A DNA stretch of 64,000 nucleotides from Hirsutella rhossiliensis. Its lineage: Eukaryota; Ascomycota; Sordariomycetes; Hypocreales; Ophiocordycipitaceae. The first letter of the stretch is position 1. The number at the start of each line of letters is the position of its first letter. Of this stretch, positions 1 to 14,008 are shown in pieces. The stretch lies in the NCBI RefSeq assembly GCF_020360975.1, contig NW_025408667.1, forward strand, positions 8,804,001-8,868,000, read 5' to 3'. Both the position numbers and the translations under genes were made by a program. Under the pieces are notes generated by a model. That model worked only from the letters and a program-made list of their open reading frames with translations, was not told the DNA's origin and made no database searches.

Positions 1-3000
1 ATAGTCTCCTTCTTCGTTTAGATTATTTAATCTAGCAGCTTCCTCTTCTTTTTCTTTAAAGTCGGCGTTATCCTTAACTACTTCGACGTTAGTTTCTTCT
101 TCCGTTTCTTTATCTAGGACCTCTTTTTAAGACTATTAGGAAGGGGGGATTTAAATCTTCTAAATTAGCTAACGTTAAGAGAGTAAGAGGGGCTATTATT
201 CCCTCTTTCTATCGAAGAAGCTAGATTCATCGAAAATTATATCCCTAGTCGAAATAACCTTCCGTAAAAGAGGAATCTAGATCTAGAAGATATTCGTAGA
301 ATTATACCTAACGAGGTAACTAATAAAGGCTCTTAGATTAAGCTTTCTTTTCTTCTTCCTTTTTAGCTATATATCGGTAGTTATTACGTATGCCTTATAG
401 CCGTAGGCACGAAGGTAGGCTAGCGAGGCCCTCTTCTTCGTAAAGAGCTTAAGGGGGGATTTCTAGTCTATTCCTTAGGTAGTCCCTCTAAGGGTCCGGT
501 TCTAAAAGTAATAGGCGGTCTTAACGACTTCCCTCTAAAGGTCGTATAGAAGCCTTATAGTAAGTCTTATTATACGGGCCCTTTCTATTATAGCACCCCC
601 TAATCTTTCTACCCCTCTATTCTAGGCCTAGGTATTCGGTGCTAACGGGAGGGGTAAAATGCCCCTTTTTCGAAGCTAATTTAAGATATCCTTCGTAAAT
701 AGCTCCCCTTTAGACCGTATCTTCTTTACCTCGTAGCTAAAGTAGGATTTTATCTAGTTAATAAAGTCCTAGAGGGCAAACTAGTTATACTTAATTAGGT
801 AGGTCCGTAAGAAATAAGGGAAAACTATCCTTAAAAAGGCGTCTATAAAAAACATTACCCTAACGAAGCTTTCTTAATCCCTAGAGACATTGGTCTAGTC
901 GACCTAAATTTCCTTATATAGCTGGTCCGGCCGTAAAGGCGTTCGTCTAGAAATTCGTCTCTTAGTCTTCCCTTAGCCGTAGTATTCGTATTCGACGGTC
1001 TTTAGGCCCCTTATTCGTACGCCCTATTATTAGCCTAGCTTATATAAAGCTAGGGGGCCCGGGTAACTAAGTCGTGCGTGCTAAAGAATGCCGTCTCCTT
1101 AGGCTGCTAGAAGAGGGTCCTTTATAGTAGACCTATTCCTCCTAGTAGGGAAAGCTAACTTCTTAAGAGATTCCTTCCTAAGGATAGGTTGGAATTCGAG
1201 AATAAATTAACCGAATTTCTCCTCGATAAGCCTAATAGTTTAATTCTTCTAGACTAGCCTTATAGGCTTAGACGTCGTATCCTAGAAGATTCCTTCCTTT
1301 CGAAGAAGGCGGAAGGAAATTAGGCTTATTAAAAATCGAGGGTAAAAAGCTACCCTTTTTTATCGAAGAATTTATATAGATCCGTTAGGTAATTTTATCG
1401 TAAAATTCACCCTTCCGTATCCCTCTATCTATATAGTTATTTCCCTAGTAATAAGGTATTCCTTTCGTGCCTTTTTAAAGGACCGGAATCGTAAGAGTAT
1501 ATTATAGATATTAAGGGAAGTACTAGAGTTAAGGATAGCTAATTTTCGAAGGGGATAATTAGAGGGCTCTAACGGTTGGTTTTAGCCTTATTAATCTATA
1601 GGGAAGACGAAGACCGGATTTACTATACCAACGATTTTTCCTCGAATTTACGGCTCGAATAAGGGTAGCGGCGTTAGTTACTATTTCTTAGTAACCTAAA
1701 TCTCGTCTATCTTATTCTATAACGAGGGGTCCTCCTTAAGAGACTATTATATTATTTCTCGTAGCCTCTTTAAAGGGTTAATTCCTTTAGGTCGGTTTTC
1801 CTAGAAGACCTACTAGTAGTCTTCTAGCCGATAGGGCTTTTTATATACTTAGTAGGTAGGTCGATTCCTTCTCGTTTATTTCTTCGAGGAATCCTCGTCC
1901 CGGTCTAGAAGGTCTACTTAAAAACCCCCCCCTTTTACCCCTTATTGCTGATTTTAATAAAGAGGTTCGATTTCGACTAGTTCCCTTATTTTTCGACTAA
2001 CGGACTAAAAGGTATATTAGGGGACTGGTCGGGCCGGTCTAACTAACGGGACCGGGGCTAGGCCTAGAGTAAGAGGCGGAGCCGGGACCGGGGCAGCCGT
2101 TAAAGACGGGGTTAAGGCTCTCGAGGGAGGAGGAGCCGAAGGAGCAACAGCCGCAGCAGCAGCAGCAGGAGCCGTAGCAATAGGGGCTATAGCAGCTATA
2201 GGTCGAGCCGTCTAGGTCGAGTGCTAGCTACGAAGGAATAAGACTGCTTACTATTATACTCTAGCAGCCTCTTTATTTAGTTCTCGGCTAGCTTCTCGAA
2301 AGATAGTCGAGTAACCGTTACTAATAAGCTTTATTAGCAGAGATATATCCTATAGCTACTAGCTAGAAAGAGCTTCTATAAGGAAGTATTAGTTAGCTTC
2401 CTCGAGGATTTCTTCCTACTTAGCTAGCCACGAAGAAGCTAGTAGGTCCCTAGCAGAAAAAGCTCCTAGGTAGGCCGTATAGGTCTTCTTAATACGGTTA
2501 GTTATATAACCTCTCGAGGGAGCTATTAAGGTCTCGAGCTTTAAAAGCTACTGCCTAGGAGTCTCTTCCTTTTAAAGAGAGATTAGCTTTGCGGCACTAA
2601 TAGATTCCGTTATCTCTATATAAGCAGCCGTTAGTAGCTTCGTTTTATAGAGGTATTCCTTATAGTAACTCTCGTAGTTACCTAAGGTAGCAGAAAAAGC
2701 TCTCTACTATACGGAGGTTAGCTCGGAGAAGAGGGATGCTCCCTCTATAAATTCCGTTGCCCTAGGACGAAGAGGGGGCTCGAGAGGGTCCTGCTTATTA
2801 GAGAAGACTAAATTATAGATAGTTCTATCTATACGAGCCCGTAGCTCCTTTACCTACTTATTTTAATCTTAGGGCTCTATAAGAATCGTCCTATAGACCG
2901 TAGGGATAGTAGAGGAGTCGGTTTTCGTTATCGTTACGGAAGAGGGGGGATAGAAAAGTTAGGTAAAAATCGGCTTTTTTAATAAGAGGGGTAGAAGGAA

Positions 3001-3563
3001 GCTACGAGGGATATAAGAAAGGTGCCTTTTATAGTAGCCGGAAGGTATAGGAATACTATTCCTCCCGGGCTTATAACTCTCGCGAAGAGAGATATAAGAA
3101 ATATATATAAAATGCACGATGGTAAAATTAGAAGTAAGGGGTCGGATAGGCAGGGCAGAGAGATTTAATTCTTATAGGAGCAGTAATAAAGGTAGGGGAG
3201 TAATTATTATATTGCCTTAATTATCCTTCTTTCCTTTATCTAACGCCCCTCTTTATACCCGTTTAGTATCTCGATTAATAAAGAAGATCCTACTTAAAGA
3301 AGCTACTAATGTCCTTTCGACTACCGAGCTTTTTACTGGTTTTTCCCCTCCTTTCTAGCCGTTGCCGGCATATCCGTCTTATCTCTCGCTACCTCTATAG
3401 GAAGCTATCGCTACTTTTACTTCCCCTTATACCCCTACCCTCCTTTCTATACCTCTTTTTAGCTCCTTCTTCCTTCTTCTATACCGGGTGTTTTTAGCTT
3501 CCTTAGTCCTTTATACTAAGGGATATCTCTAAGAACTACGAAATTAGGCCACGCTTCGCGATA
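1..3563 (-). mobile_element. Ty1/Copia retrotransposon copy A, partial, RIP-mutated
   Basis: This is the 5' part of a Copia element on the minus strand, cut by the left window edge. Reading leftwards it has an LTR (3,563-3,078), the primer-binding site, a gag region with an Ala/Pro-rich stretch (about 2,040-2,210), the protease region and the integrase. The first bases of the window are the reverse complement of copy B near 17,080, so reverse transcriptase and RNase H must lie outside. The frames are full of TAG/TAA from RIP. The five bases outside the LTR (3,564-3,568, TTAAT) should be one target duplication; its partner is off the window. It interrupts an older Gypsy remnant on its right. 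Confidence 0.85.
3078..3563 (-). repeat. 5' LTR of Copia A
   Basis: On the minus strand it starts TATCGCGAAG and ends CTTCGCGAGA, the same ends as the LTRs at 13,533, 29,026, 34,892 and 43,728. It is 486 bp long. The 62-codon open frame at 3,309-3,497 lies inside it and is not a gene. Confidence 0.87.
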
Positions 3564-3568
3564 TTAAT

Positions 3569-4860
3569 AGCTAGTATATACTATCTAATTATAGGTATTC
3601 GTACCTTATAGAAGCACGAAACGACCTTATTAGATAGGTAGAAGTAACCCTAGTTAAAGAAATTACCGCAGGAGCTATAACTAAATTTATACTCTTTATT
3701 ATTTATAGGTATAGCGTAATACTATACGCTATAATCGATAGAAGGCCTAAAATAAAGAAAGACTTTAAGTATATCCTAGAGGATATAAGCGTTAAAGTTA
3801 TTTAAACTTCGGTATATAATTTAAAGGTAAACGCGGTAGTAGAATAAGGGTACTAAAGGTTAATAATAGTACTTATAAAAATAGCGGAGAAAAAGGGTAA
3901 GTAGATTAGATACCTTAACTAAGTAATCCTTATAGACCGAATAGTAATTAAAGAGTCTTATAGAATATTAGCTTTCTACCTACTATATAGATAGGAACCG
4001 GTACTACCTCTTAAGGTAGAATACCTAACTTAGCGACTAATCGACTAGGATAAAGTAAAGATAAGAGAAGAATTATTTAAAGTATAAGTACGAGTTTTAA
4101 AAAGGAAAGAAAAAGATATAAAAGAAGCTAAGAAAAGAGTAATAAGATATCGGAATCGATTAGTAGAGAGGATAAATAAAGCTAATAAGTATATAATAAG
4201 GAAAGAAAGCCTATAACCTAGAGATCTCGTCTTACTATTTAACGTAAGACGATTAAATAATCTAGGGAGGTAAGCTAAGTATTAGATAAGGTAGAACGGT
4301 CCCTTTTAAGTAGTATTGCGCTTAGAGTAGTTTAGGGCGTATAGGATTAAGACTTTAAATAGAATCGTGCTCGATAAGATAATCCTAAGAGAGTATTTAA
4401 AGAAGTTTAAAAAGGATAAGGAAGGTTAGTAGTACTCTACTAAGGACGACTAGTTGCTTTAAGATAAGATTACTCTCGATAAGAGGAGGAAGAAAGAAAT
4501 AATAAATAAAGTAGATAATTTACTACTCTTACTAAGTAGAGAAGCCTTAGATTAAATAGTACTATAGTTATAACGACTCCTTAATAAACCTTAGAAGGAT
4601 TAAAGCTAGGAAGAGGAAGAAGAGCGACTATAGATACCTAAGAAAGGCCTAAGGTATACGATTAAGGTTTAGCTACTATAACTTAGTAAAGTAAAAAAGG
4701 ATCTTTATATAGGAGCCTTAAAGACGCTAATCTAATAAGAAAAGGAGGAGGTAAAAAGAAGCTAAGGAGGAAAAGGTAGTAAAGATAAAAATCTATAACT
4801 ATCGTAAGAAGTACGCTAGAACTTAACTAGTAACTAGGGCACCGTCTAACTATCTAATTA
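3569..4860 (+). mobile_element. Ty3/Gypsy integrase remnant, RIP-mutated
   Basis: From about 3,620 the plus strand reads as the integrase core of a Ty3/Gypsy polyprotein with Trp, Gln and Arg codons replaced by stops. Recognisable are the segment before the catalytic Asp (around DRRPKIKKDF), the Y-N-x-K-x-N-A-V-V-E-x-G-Y catalytic Glu region near 3,815-3,860, and the C-terminal part with RDLVLLFN near 4,225, which resembles the GDLVLL motif after the core in this family. Reverse transcriptase and RNase H should lie to the left but are cut off by Copia A at 3,563. The Lys/Glu-rich tail to about 4,860 is probably the integrase C terminus and 3' untranslated part. It cannot be functional. Confidence 0.72.
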
Positions 4861-7800
4861 AAGGACGACTAAAGTAGCCGAGATATTTATAAGCGCCCTA
4901 CCTATTACCTTATTATTTTAAATTTTCTACCTAAGGCTCCCTAAGTAAATAAAGATAATATTTCCTACCCTTCCTTAATAATAACCTACCCTTTACTACC
5001 TTAAAAAAGATAAATAGAGATATAATTAAATAATAAAATAAGAAAACGAATATTCTTACTACCTACCTCCCTTAAGAATAGGAGTTTTTACTTTATAAAT
5101 AGGGACGTTTATTCTTTATTATAAAGGGGGAGACCCGCTATAGCGAAAATAAATACGCTTATAAGATAGATTTTAATATATTTTCGACTTACTAGATTAA
5201 ACGCGTATAACCTTAAGAGAAAAACTTTTACCGCTAAAGATAGCGACTAGATAAGGCTACTTACTCTTAGTAAACCTATTATAGACTACTATAAAGCGAA
5301 CTTAAAGACTATCTAATTATTACTTAAGAGAGAGCTTATTAAACCTATATAATCTCTTTCTAGGTAAAATAAGTATAAGGTTAATTTCCTCCCTTTCCTT
5401 TAAATCCTTAGTAAGACTAAAGGGATTAAGGATATTACGAAGAAGATAAAGGGCGGTCTTATTACTAATATACTTATTATAAAATTTATTAGTCTTAAGG
5501 TTAGTATAGAAATTATAACTATATATATAGTTAGCGAATCTATTAAGGTTATAAGTAGCCCTATAGTATCTAGGGAAGTACCGCTATTTATAAACGGGCG
5601 CTTTAGTTAAATCCTAAACGTAGTTAGCGTAAGAACCGCTAGTAGTACTTAGAAGAAAGATATACTTATAAAAAGGAAATATAATATACTTATAAGCGGA
5701 AGTTATAGTTATCTAATAAGTTTAAACATACCCTTAATAAAAGCAAGGATTATAAGTTTTATATAAAGTAATTAAGACTACTTAAGAGTATTCTTACCGC
5801 CTTAAACTAAGCTAAGAAAAGAAATATCCGCGCGGATAAGCGATTTCTATAAGGATATAAGTTACTAGCCGACGTTTATAATAAAGGGCATAGAAAACGA
5901 TTTAATTATACTAACCTAGCGTTCTCTCGAGAAAGTAAGAAAGAGGAGAGCGACCGCGCGCTTTAATCTTAATAATATCGGGAGCTTTTAATAGAACCTA
6001 TAACTAAAAGGCAATTTCTATATAAATTAAAAACCCTTAATAACCGATATTATTCCTACTATAGACCTAGGTCTCGAAGTAACTATAGATCTATAGAAGA
6101 AGACGGTTAAAACAAGCTAAGCGAGATTAAATAAGTTAGATAGTCGTTACTTAAAAGTACTTTATATAAAGAGGAAAGACCTTAGTATAATAATTCTAAG
6201 TAAGAAGAGTAGTAGTAATAAAGGAAGGTCGTAGAAGAGTAGTTAAAGAGAGGTCAACGATATTTAGTAGCTCTTTAGTTTTAGGTTTAGCGGTCTTATA
6301 AGATATAATAAGGAAGAAGAGGTAGTCGTAAAAGGAAAAGATAAGAGGTAGCGGTCTAGAGAAATAAAGAAGATAGAGGAAAAAAGAGGAAGAAGAGAAA
6401 TAAAAAGAGTAAAGAGGAGAAGAAAAGGGCGGAGATTAAATAGCTTATTAATCGATAACTAATAAAAAAAGCTATTTAGGCGTAACCCTTAAATACGCCT
6501 AAGACCTTACTACTATAGAGGCTAGCTAAAGTAACTAATAACTATACGCTTTAATAACTATTTATTCCTCTCGCTATACCCTCCTTTTTCCTTCCTTCTT
6601 CTTCCTTCTATATATATATATATATATATACTCCGTATACTTCCCTACTTATAACGATCCCCTTTATTAATATAACTCTTATATATATATATAATACTTA
6701 GCCTCTTAGCGTTATAACTCGGAACTACTTACCTTAACTATTTAATCTTATCTTCTCTCTCTCTTTCGCTTACTCTACCCTTTCTTAAGATATAGCGGCG
6801 AACTTAAATAGTATCCTAGGCCTAGCTATAGACCTCCCTAAGAATACCGCTATCTTCTTTAGCGCACTACTATTTAAGAGTAAGAGCTTTATTTTACTTA
6901 CTTACTATAGCGAAGTTAAAGTAGAAGGCAGCGAAGGGCGCTTTTACGCTAAAGATAAGGAAAATTTTATAGACTAAGACCGACGAGATATTTATAGGCA
7001 GAAGTAACCTCCCTAGTATATCTATAAAGATTATTAGCACTTAATACTAACGGGCCCTATTAAGTAGCGGGATATTACCTTTAAAGACGCTTAGATAATA
7101 TATAAGGGCGTTAAAAAGATAAACGGATTCGCTAGGAATAAGGCCCGCTAAGAAAGGTATATTATCGATATATATAACTTTCTCTATAGAGCTATTAATA
7201 AACGATAGGCTACGAGCTTTAGCCTTAGCGCGATAATTAAAATCTTAATAAAAGGTATCGAGGACGTAGTATACCCCTTACCTTACCTACTATCGGTTTA
7301 TACTAACTACTAAGGGGAACCTATCGAAGATATAGAAGATAGATATAAGAAGTACTACGAATGCCTAAATAACAGGGAGTATTTAATTAAGTTTACTACT
7401 CCTACCTTTAACCTTAGTCGCTTTACGTATAAATAAAGGTATACGACTAAAGTTATTAACTTTTTAGTAAGTATAAATAAAGGGGGACTCTATTAAGGAG
7501 CGTTCCTTTAGGACTATAGAGAAGGAAACCTAGTTATTTTTAATACTTAGAAAGAAGGACGATATACTAGACTTTATACGTTCTTATAAGTATAGTAGTG
7601 GTTTCTTTATATCCCTAAATTCCTCATAACTTTACCTATATACTAGTCCCTTATACCGCCTAGTAAGAAAGGTAGGAATATAGCTACTTATCCTTAATAA
7701 TAATCTAATACTAAGTTAAAAGTATAGTTAAGCTATACCTTAAGATAATTAAATATCGATACTTAAAAGTTAAAGTAACTCTAAAGTAAAGGTATAGGGT

Positions 7801-9707
7801 AACGTAAGAAGCCCTATAAATAAATAAGATCTTATACTAAGACTAGTATTTCTTTAAGCCGGATAAGAGGATAAGTATAAAAGGCTACGTTAATAAGCTA
7901 ATATACGGAATCTAAGCTATCGCGGCGAACGAGCTTAATTATATATAAGCGATATTATAGGGCGGTAGAGTTTCCTAGTAGTTTAATAGCGGGGTTAGAC
8001 GACTATAAAGGATACTATCTAATTAAAGTCTAATAACCTTTAGCGGAGTCTTTCCTACGAGGATTCCTAGGAGTAAGCGGATTTACTAATATAACTATAT
8101 TATCTTAGGAGACTAAGAAGAATAAGACCTCTAAGAAGTCCCGGAGGTAGTTAACCTCTTAGATAGGCCTATTAAATAAAGACTACTACTTTAAAGAGAT
8201 ATAGAACTAGCTTATATAGTAAGGAAAGCGAGAAAGGAGCTGTCTATACTAGCTGCCCTTATAGAGTAACCTAACCTAATCGCTTAAGCTACGCGCGGTT
8301 TCTTTATAAAACTCCTCCTTAAAAAGACCCCTAACTATTTAATTACGCTAATAGGAATCGAGAATAGACCTAGTCCTTTATTACCTTAAGCGTTAACCGA
8401 ATCGAGCTCTTTATTTAAACTAAGTAGCCTTTCCCTAAGTAACCTCGAGATAGGATCCTTACCCTAGAGCCTATAAAGGAGGGAGCTAAGCGCCCTTACT
8501 AGTCCCTTTATTTATATAGAAACGACGCTTTTATTCTCCCCCTTTAATATATAGCTAATTAGGCCTACTCCTCGCCCGCTACTAATAACTCCTCTAAATG
8601 TATAGAGGAGCGAAAGACTTATAACCGTACCCCCGCCGATAACCTAATAAGGAGCTAGTAAGGAAGAAAGGTAAATAGCCTAACTACTAACTCGCCCTAG
8701 GACTCCGAAATTACTAGGCGCTCGGTTAATTACCTTAAGGCTAAAGACTTTAGTAACGCCTATAGTACGCCCTATTACTCCTTAGAAACGAAGTATAGTA
8801 ATAGCCTCTCTAGCTATAGTCCCTATAAGGTTTATACTAGGTTTTAAACCCTCTTAGGTTAAAGGAGTTAAAAACCTAGGAATATATTAAAACTACCGCT
8901 AGGATATTAACGACTATAATTCTATATATTTATATAGGACTACTAGTAACGCGATAATAATTAGCCTATAAGACTCTATAGCTTATTTAATCTAGCCGTA
9001 CCTAAAGCTATAGACTAGTAAAGACGCTAACTACTTCGTTTCCTTAACGCTTCTAAGAATAATAAGCGCGAATACTTAAGAGCGTATATAGGGGGTAGTA
9101 GATAATTATCTAAAAAAGGAAGTGCGCGAGTAAAAATAAGAAAGAGCTAAATAAGTAGCTCGTAGGTAAAGGGAGGAATAAAGAACGTAAAGGGAAAGGA
9201 TTATAGTAAAGGAGAAAAGTTCTATCGATAGTTTATTTGCTTACTTATATACTTAGGAAGAGAACCTTACCCGTTATTATCGCGCCCTTTCTATTAGTAT
9301 CCTAGGTCGGAAAGTCGCTAAGAAGGAGTTTAATAGGTAAGATTATACCTTAGTAGATATTAGCCCGTTAAGGGGGGGATAAGACCCTTAGCACTCCCCT
9401 TCTAACTTACTTCTAAGTATACTTAAAGGCGTTATAAAGACCTTAATTATCTAATTAAGCATCTTCTTTAATTATAGTTAATTTAAATTTTTATTTTTCC
9501 CCTTTAAAGTAGATACCGCTAGTTACGCGACTTTAGTAAATATAAAGAGGTATAAAGTAAAGAAATCTCTAAGACTTATATTTATAACCTAAGGCCCTTA
9601 AAGCTATATATAGGCTAAATAATTAGATAATTACGTAGTTAATTGCTCTACTAATCCTTAGCTATATACTACGCGTGCTTTAGGTATATGCCCTCGTCCC
9701 CGTTAAA
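4861..9707. other. RIP-mutated tract, unclassified repeats
   Basis: No intact gene is visible. The tract has the near absence of CpA/TpG expected of RIP. Two stretches on the plus strand read like degraded coding sequence: about 5,390-6,540, whose end is rich in Lys, Glu and Arg, and about 6,800-7,560, which has few stops and could be a gag-type or other element protein. I could not assign either to a family. A (TA)n run lies near 6,610-6,632. An Arg/Glu-rich segment lies near 9,110-9,240. Most likely these are pieces of LTR elements. Confidence 0.5.
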
Positions 9708-9778
9708 CTATCTAACCCCTTACTTTTAATTTTACCTTTATATATTTTTATATACTTCTTATATCTCTCTTTACGAGA
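9708..9778 (+). repeat. Copia LTR 3'-end fragment
   Basis: About 70 bp match the last part of the Copia LTR (ACCCCTTACTTTTAATTTTACC through CTTTACGAGA). The rest of the LTR is missing on the left, so this is a truncated relic. Confidence 0.6.
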
Positions 9779-9789
9779 TCTTTAATACT

Positions 9790-12560
9790 TAAAAAGCTCT
9801 ATCTATAATATATCCTCCTAACTTAGTAAGTAGTTTAATTATAACGTAATAGTTAACGTAAGACTATAGGTTCTAGTATAAGTAGTAGATATAACTAGAA
9901 TATTCTATGCTCTACCTATTCTCGAATCGCGGATATCTTTAGAACCGCTAGGCTAAAATAGGTAATAGGGTATCCGTTCTACTCGTAATTAACTTATACA
10001 TTTTATATATATTTTATTTTATTAGGATAAGCTTATCTTAACCCTCTTTTCCTAAAGGAAGGTATAGATATCTAGTAGAGGTCTTTATCTTTAAGGGTTA
10101 TTCCCTTAGACTATATTATAGAGCCTCTTTTTACTAGCTTATTTTATAGAGCCTCCTTATACCTATTCTTTCTTTATAATAGTAAAATAGGAATATAAGG
10201 GTATATTCTTATAAAGATAAATATAATAAAACCTTAGATAGCGCGATATAACTTATATAAAAGGTAATAAGATTATAACTTAAACTTACTACTTTAAGAA
10301 AGGAGTATATAAGATTTTTTTATAGCTAAAGGGATAATACTATCGACCTAGCTTAGGTAACGCTAAAGACTAAGATATAGTATACTAAGCTTACCTTAGA
10401 CCTAACTAAGTTAAACTATATCCCTTAGACTATTATACTATAGGTCGATACTTAGGCTTAGGTACTTAAACTAACCTTAAGGTAGAAAAAAGTAAAAGTA
10501 AAGCTAGTTAAAGCTAAGACTATATCCTAGCTAAGGCTATACTAGCTAATACTTTAGATACTTAGGGATATTAACTAGGACCTAAACTATATCTTTACTA
10601 CTTTAGTATAGATCGTAATAGCTATATTTCCGGGCTAAAAGGTAAGTATTACCTAAGGGCAATATATAGTTTACCTTAGAGGTAGATAGGGTATTAAGGG
10701 AGGCTAAGAAGGTAATAAGGAAGTATAAGCGGGAAAGGAGCGAGGCGAACTAAGAAGACTTATATAAGGCGTTTATAGCTTAAAAGTAAACCGTCTATAA
10801 GGTAAGGAGGGCTTACTAGCGTAAGTTCTTATAAGAATTTAATACTAATAATACTAAGCTCTAGAATATAAAAAGGTAAGCTAAAATTTATAGTAAGCTA
10901 TTACTAAAACTAACTTATATCCTACTATTAGTATTATAAAAAAAGATATAGCGGCCTATTAAATATAAGCGATAGAGTTAATTAACGTATATAGTATATA
11001 TAATAACTAGTTAAGGAGGATAAGGACTAACTAATAAAAACCTTTAAAGGGAAGGCTTAGTTACTAGCTACTAAGTTCTTCCTACTAAAAGCTAGTACGA
11101 CCTAAGGGCTACCTTAGCTTATAGCTAAGGCGACCCTTATAGTTAACTAATAGATCTAGTTAGCTAATATTATAGCGGCGCTAGGTAAGATAGTAAGCTA
11201 GAAAGCGGCGGGTTTAAATAGTATCCCCTTAAGGTTTATTAAGAAGTATAAACTAGCCTTAGTTTAGTAACTAGCTATAATCTTTAACGCTTATACCTAG
11301 CTCTTATATTTCTTAGAATAGTTTTATAGTATAAATATAATAGTAATTTAAAAGCTAGGTAAGAAGCTAGAGGCTTATTATATAGTAAGGGGATAGGGAC
11401 TAATTTCCCTCCTACGTATAGTAAGGAAAGTACTTAAGTAGATACTAGCTTAAAAGATTATAGGAGTAATAAAGGTAAATAGTATCTTACTAGATAGATA
11501 AATAGGGAATAAAAAGGAGCGCTTTATAAAGGCAGCGATCCTATTAATAATAAAACTAATATACGCGACCTAAGCCTAAAAGGGCATTATATTATTCTTA
11601 TAGCTAGATAGTAAATGCGTATTTAATATAGTTAACTATAATAAGCTTATAAGGGAACTAAAGCTTTAAGAGTACCTTAGATAGCTTATAAGCTTAATAT
11701 AGAGCTTTATAAGTAATAGAAGATCGACCCTTTACTTTAATAAGAGGACTTTAAAGCTAACTTAAGTATTAATAAGAGTCCTTTAAGGCTCCCTTTTATC
11801 CCTAATCTTATTTCTATATTATATAACCCCTTTATATAAGAAGCTTAGTATAATATATAGTATTTATACTATTAGCTTTACTAATAATATAAATATAGTT
11901 AGTATTAGACTTAATAAGGCTATAATAATAGCACGCTTAAAAGAAGCTTAAAAGGTATATATAGAGTAAGTAGCTAAGTTCGCGGTTACTTTTAAACTAT
12001 CGAAGAGCGAGTTAATATACTTTATATAAAAGAGATAAGTAATAATAACGCTAGTTTACCTTAAGACTAATATAGTAATACCGGTTTAGGAGGCCCGCCT
12101 ACTAAGGGTTTAAGTATACTAGAAACTATACTAAAAGATATACTTAAAATAGCTTTAGGTAAAGATAAAGCGCTAAACTATAGCCTTAACTAAGCTCGCG
12201 TTATCTATATAAAGCTATACCTTACTATACGCTAAGGAAGTCTATAGTAAGGTAATTTAGTCCTTAATCTCCTATACTATAGTTATATTCTATAAGATAA
12301 TACCTATAAGAGGGAAACTATATAAGATCGTATAAGACTTAGTATAGGACTAGTTAGCTTACCTTTAAGAAGTAATAGGCGCCTACTACGCGACCTTAGT
12401 TTATTAAGTAAAGGTAGAAGTATAGGTGCCTTTAATCGACTATTACTTAAACTAAAGAATAATAGATACCCTTTAAAGGTTAAAGGATTTAAGGCTCTTA
12501 AGCTAAAACTAATACGTATTTAATATAGTCGCGGGTATACTTAAGAGGAGGTAACGCTAA
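9790..12560 (+). mobile_element. LINE-2: second non-LTR retrotransposon family, RIP-mutated
   Basis: The plus strand reads as a Tad1-like LINE polyprotein broken by RIP stops. A linker before the reverse transcriptase is seen at about 10,690-10,880 (EAKKVIRKYKRERSEAN, then a RRAYWRKFL-like motif). The RT core runs from about 11,200 (GLNSIPLRFIKKYKLA) through the finger region to a GSLLSLILFLYYITPL segment near 11,790, which matches the PQGSPLSPILF motif of LINE RTs. A segment near 12,420-12,500 (VPLIDYYLN) looks like the C-terminal end. Both ends are approximate. I see no endonuclease clearly. It differs in sequence from LINE-1. Confidence 0.7.
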
Positions 12561-13527
12561 AGAGAGAGTAGGCCCTTAGCGGCGCTACTACTTAATAGGC
12601 CCCCCCTTATAAAGGAGATAAGGGGGGTCTAAAGCTAGATAGGATTAAACGACCTCTTAAATAAAGCTTAGTTACTTAAAAGGCTAAATAAGGAATAGGC
12701 CGCTTAATAGAATACTAAGGAAGACGCGATCTAATAATACTAAACTACCTTTTACCCTACTAACTTCTTACTATAGTTTAATAAGGTAATAACGCTAGAC
12801 TATTATAAGGGCCTCCTTAAGTATATTAGTATAGTAATTACTTAGATATATATAAGAAAGATTAAGCTTAATAACTTCCTCTTTAACTAATAGGTCCTTA
12901 GTATAGTCTTACTAATATATACTTATAAATAAAAATAAGATACTATTTACTATATAATAATTAACTATTTATTAATAAAGGAAGTAAGATAGTCCCTCTT
13001 AATATAAGCCTAGGATATAGGTAATATAAGAGCGGGCCTTTAAGGGAAAAGGATAATAGCGCCGCTAGTATAATAGTTCCTTTACTTAGGTAGGCCTTAT
13101 TAGTTCGACCTAGCTTAGAGGCTATATATAGATATACTAGATAATAAGACTAGGGTCGCGCTTAAGATAGAGCGGCCTTAACTAAAACTACCTTAGCTAA
13201 CTACTTCCTTTACTAAAGCGATCTAAGAAGGGAGAGGACTTATAATAATAAGACTATAGTATTAACCGAACTAAACCTAGACTAAGTATAAACCTTACTA
13301 ATTAAACTATAAACTAAATAAAACTAATATAACCTAACTAAACTAGCCTTAATAGCTATAAATTAAGACCTACTATTAAAAGACTATAACTAAATAAAAC
13401 TTAACTTAAAACTAAACTAAGATAGAGCTAATAACTAGCCCTTTAAACTATAACCTTAGACTAACTTATTAATAGTAATATCTACCTTATTATTATAGTA
13501 GGAATAATAAGACCCCCTTTAGGTAGT
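12561..13527. other. RIP-mutated tract, unclassified
   Basis: No gene is visible. It follows the LINE-2 coding remnant and may include its 3' untranslated part. The section 13,250-13,460 is unusually rich in short ACTAAA-like words. Copia B is inserted at its right end. Confidence 0.45.
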
Positions 13528-13532
13528 ATATA

Positions 13533-14008
13533 TATCGCGAAGCGTGGCCTGATTTCGCAGTTCTCGGAGATATCCCTTAGCACGAGGGACCTAGGAAGCT
13601 GAAAAACAGGTTTTAAGGAAGGAGCTAAAAGGAGGTGCAGAGAGGAGGGTGGGGGCATAAGGGGAAGCAGAAGTAGCGATGGCTTCCTATAGAGGTGGCG
13701 AGAGATAAGACGGATATGCCGGCAACGGCTAGAAAGGAGGAGAAAAACCGGCAAAAAGCTCGGTAGTTAAAGGGACATTAGTAGCTTCTTTAAGCAGGAT
13801 CTTCTTTGTTAATTGAGATGCTAGAAGGGTATAAAGAGGGGCGTTGGATAGAGGAAAGAAGGACAATTAAGGCAATACAACAATCACTCCCCTGCCGTAA
13901 TTGCTGCTCCCGTAAGAATCAAATCTCTCTGCCCTGCCTATCCGACCCCTTACTTCTAATTTCACCTTCGTGCATTTTTATATACTTCTCGCATCTCTCT
14001 TCGCGAGA
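13533..14008 (+). repeat. 5' LTR of Copia B
   Basis: It runs from TATCGCGAAG to CTTCGCGAGA; the first and last bases contain an 8-bp inverted repeat, TCGCGAAG/CTTCGCGA. The length is 476 bp. The two short open frames over this stretch, one on each strand, are LTR sequence and not genes. Confidence 0.88.
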
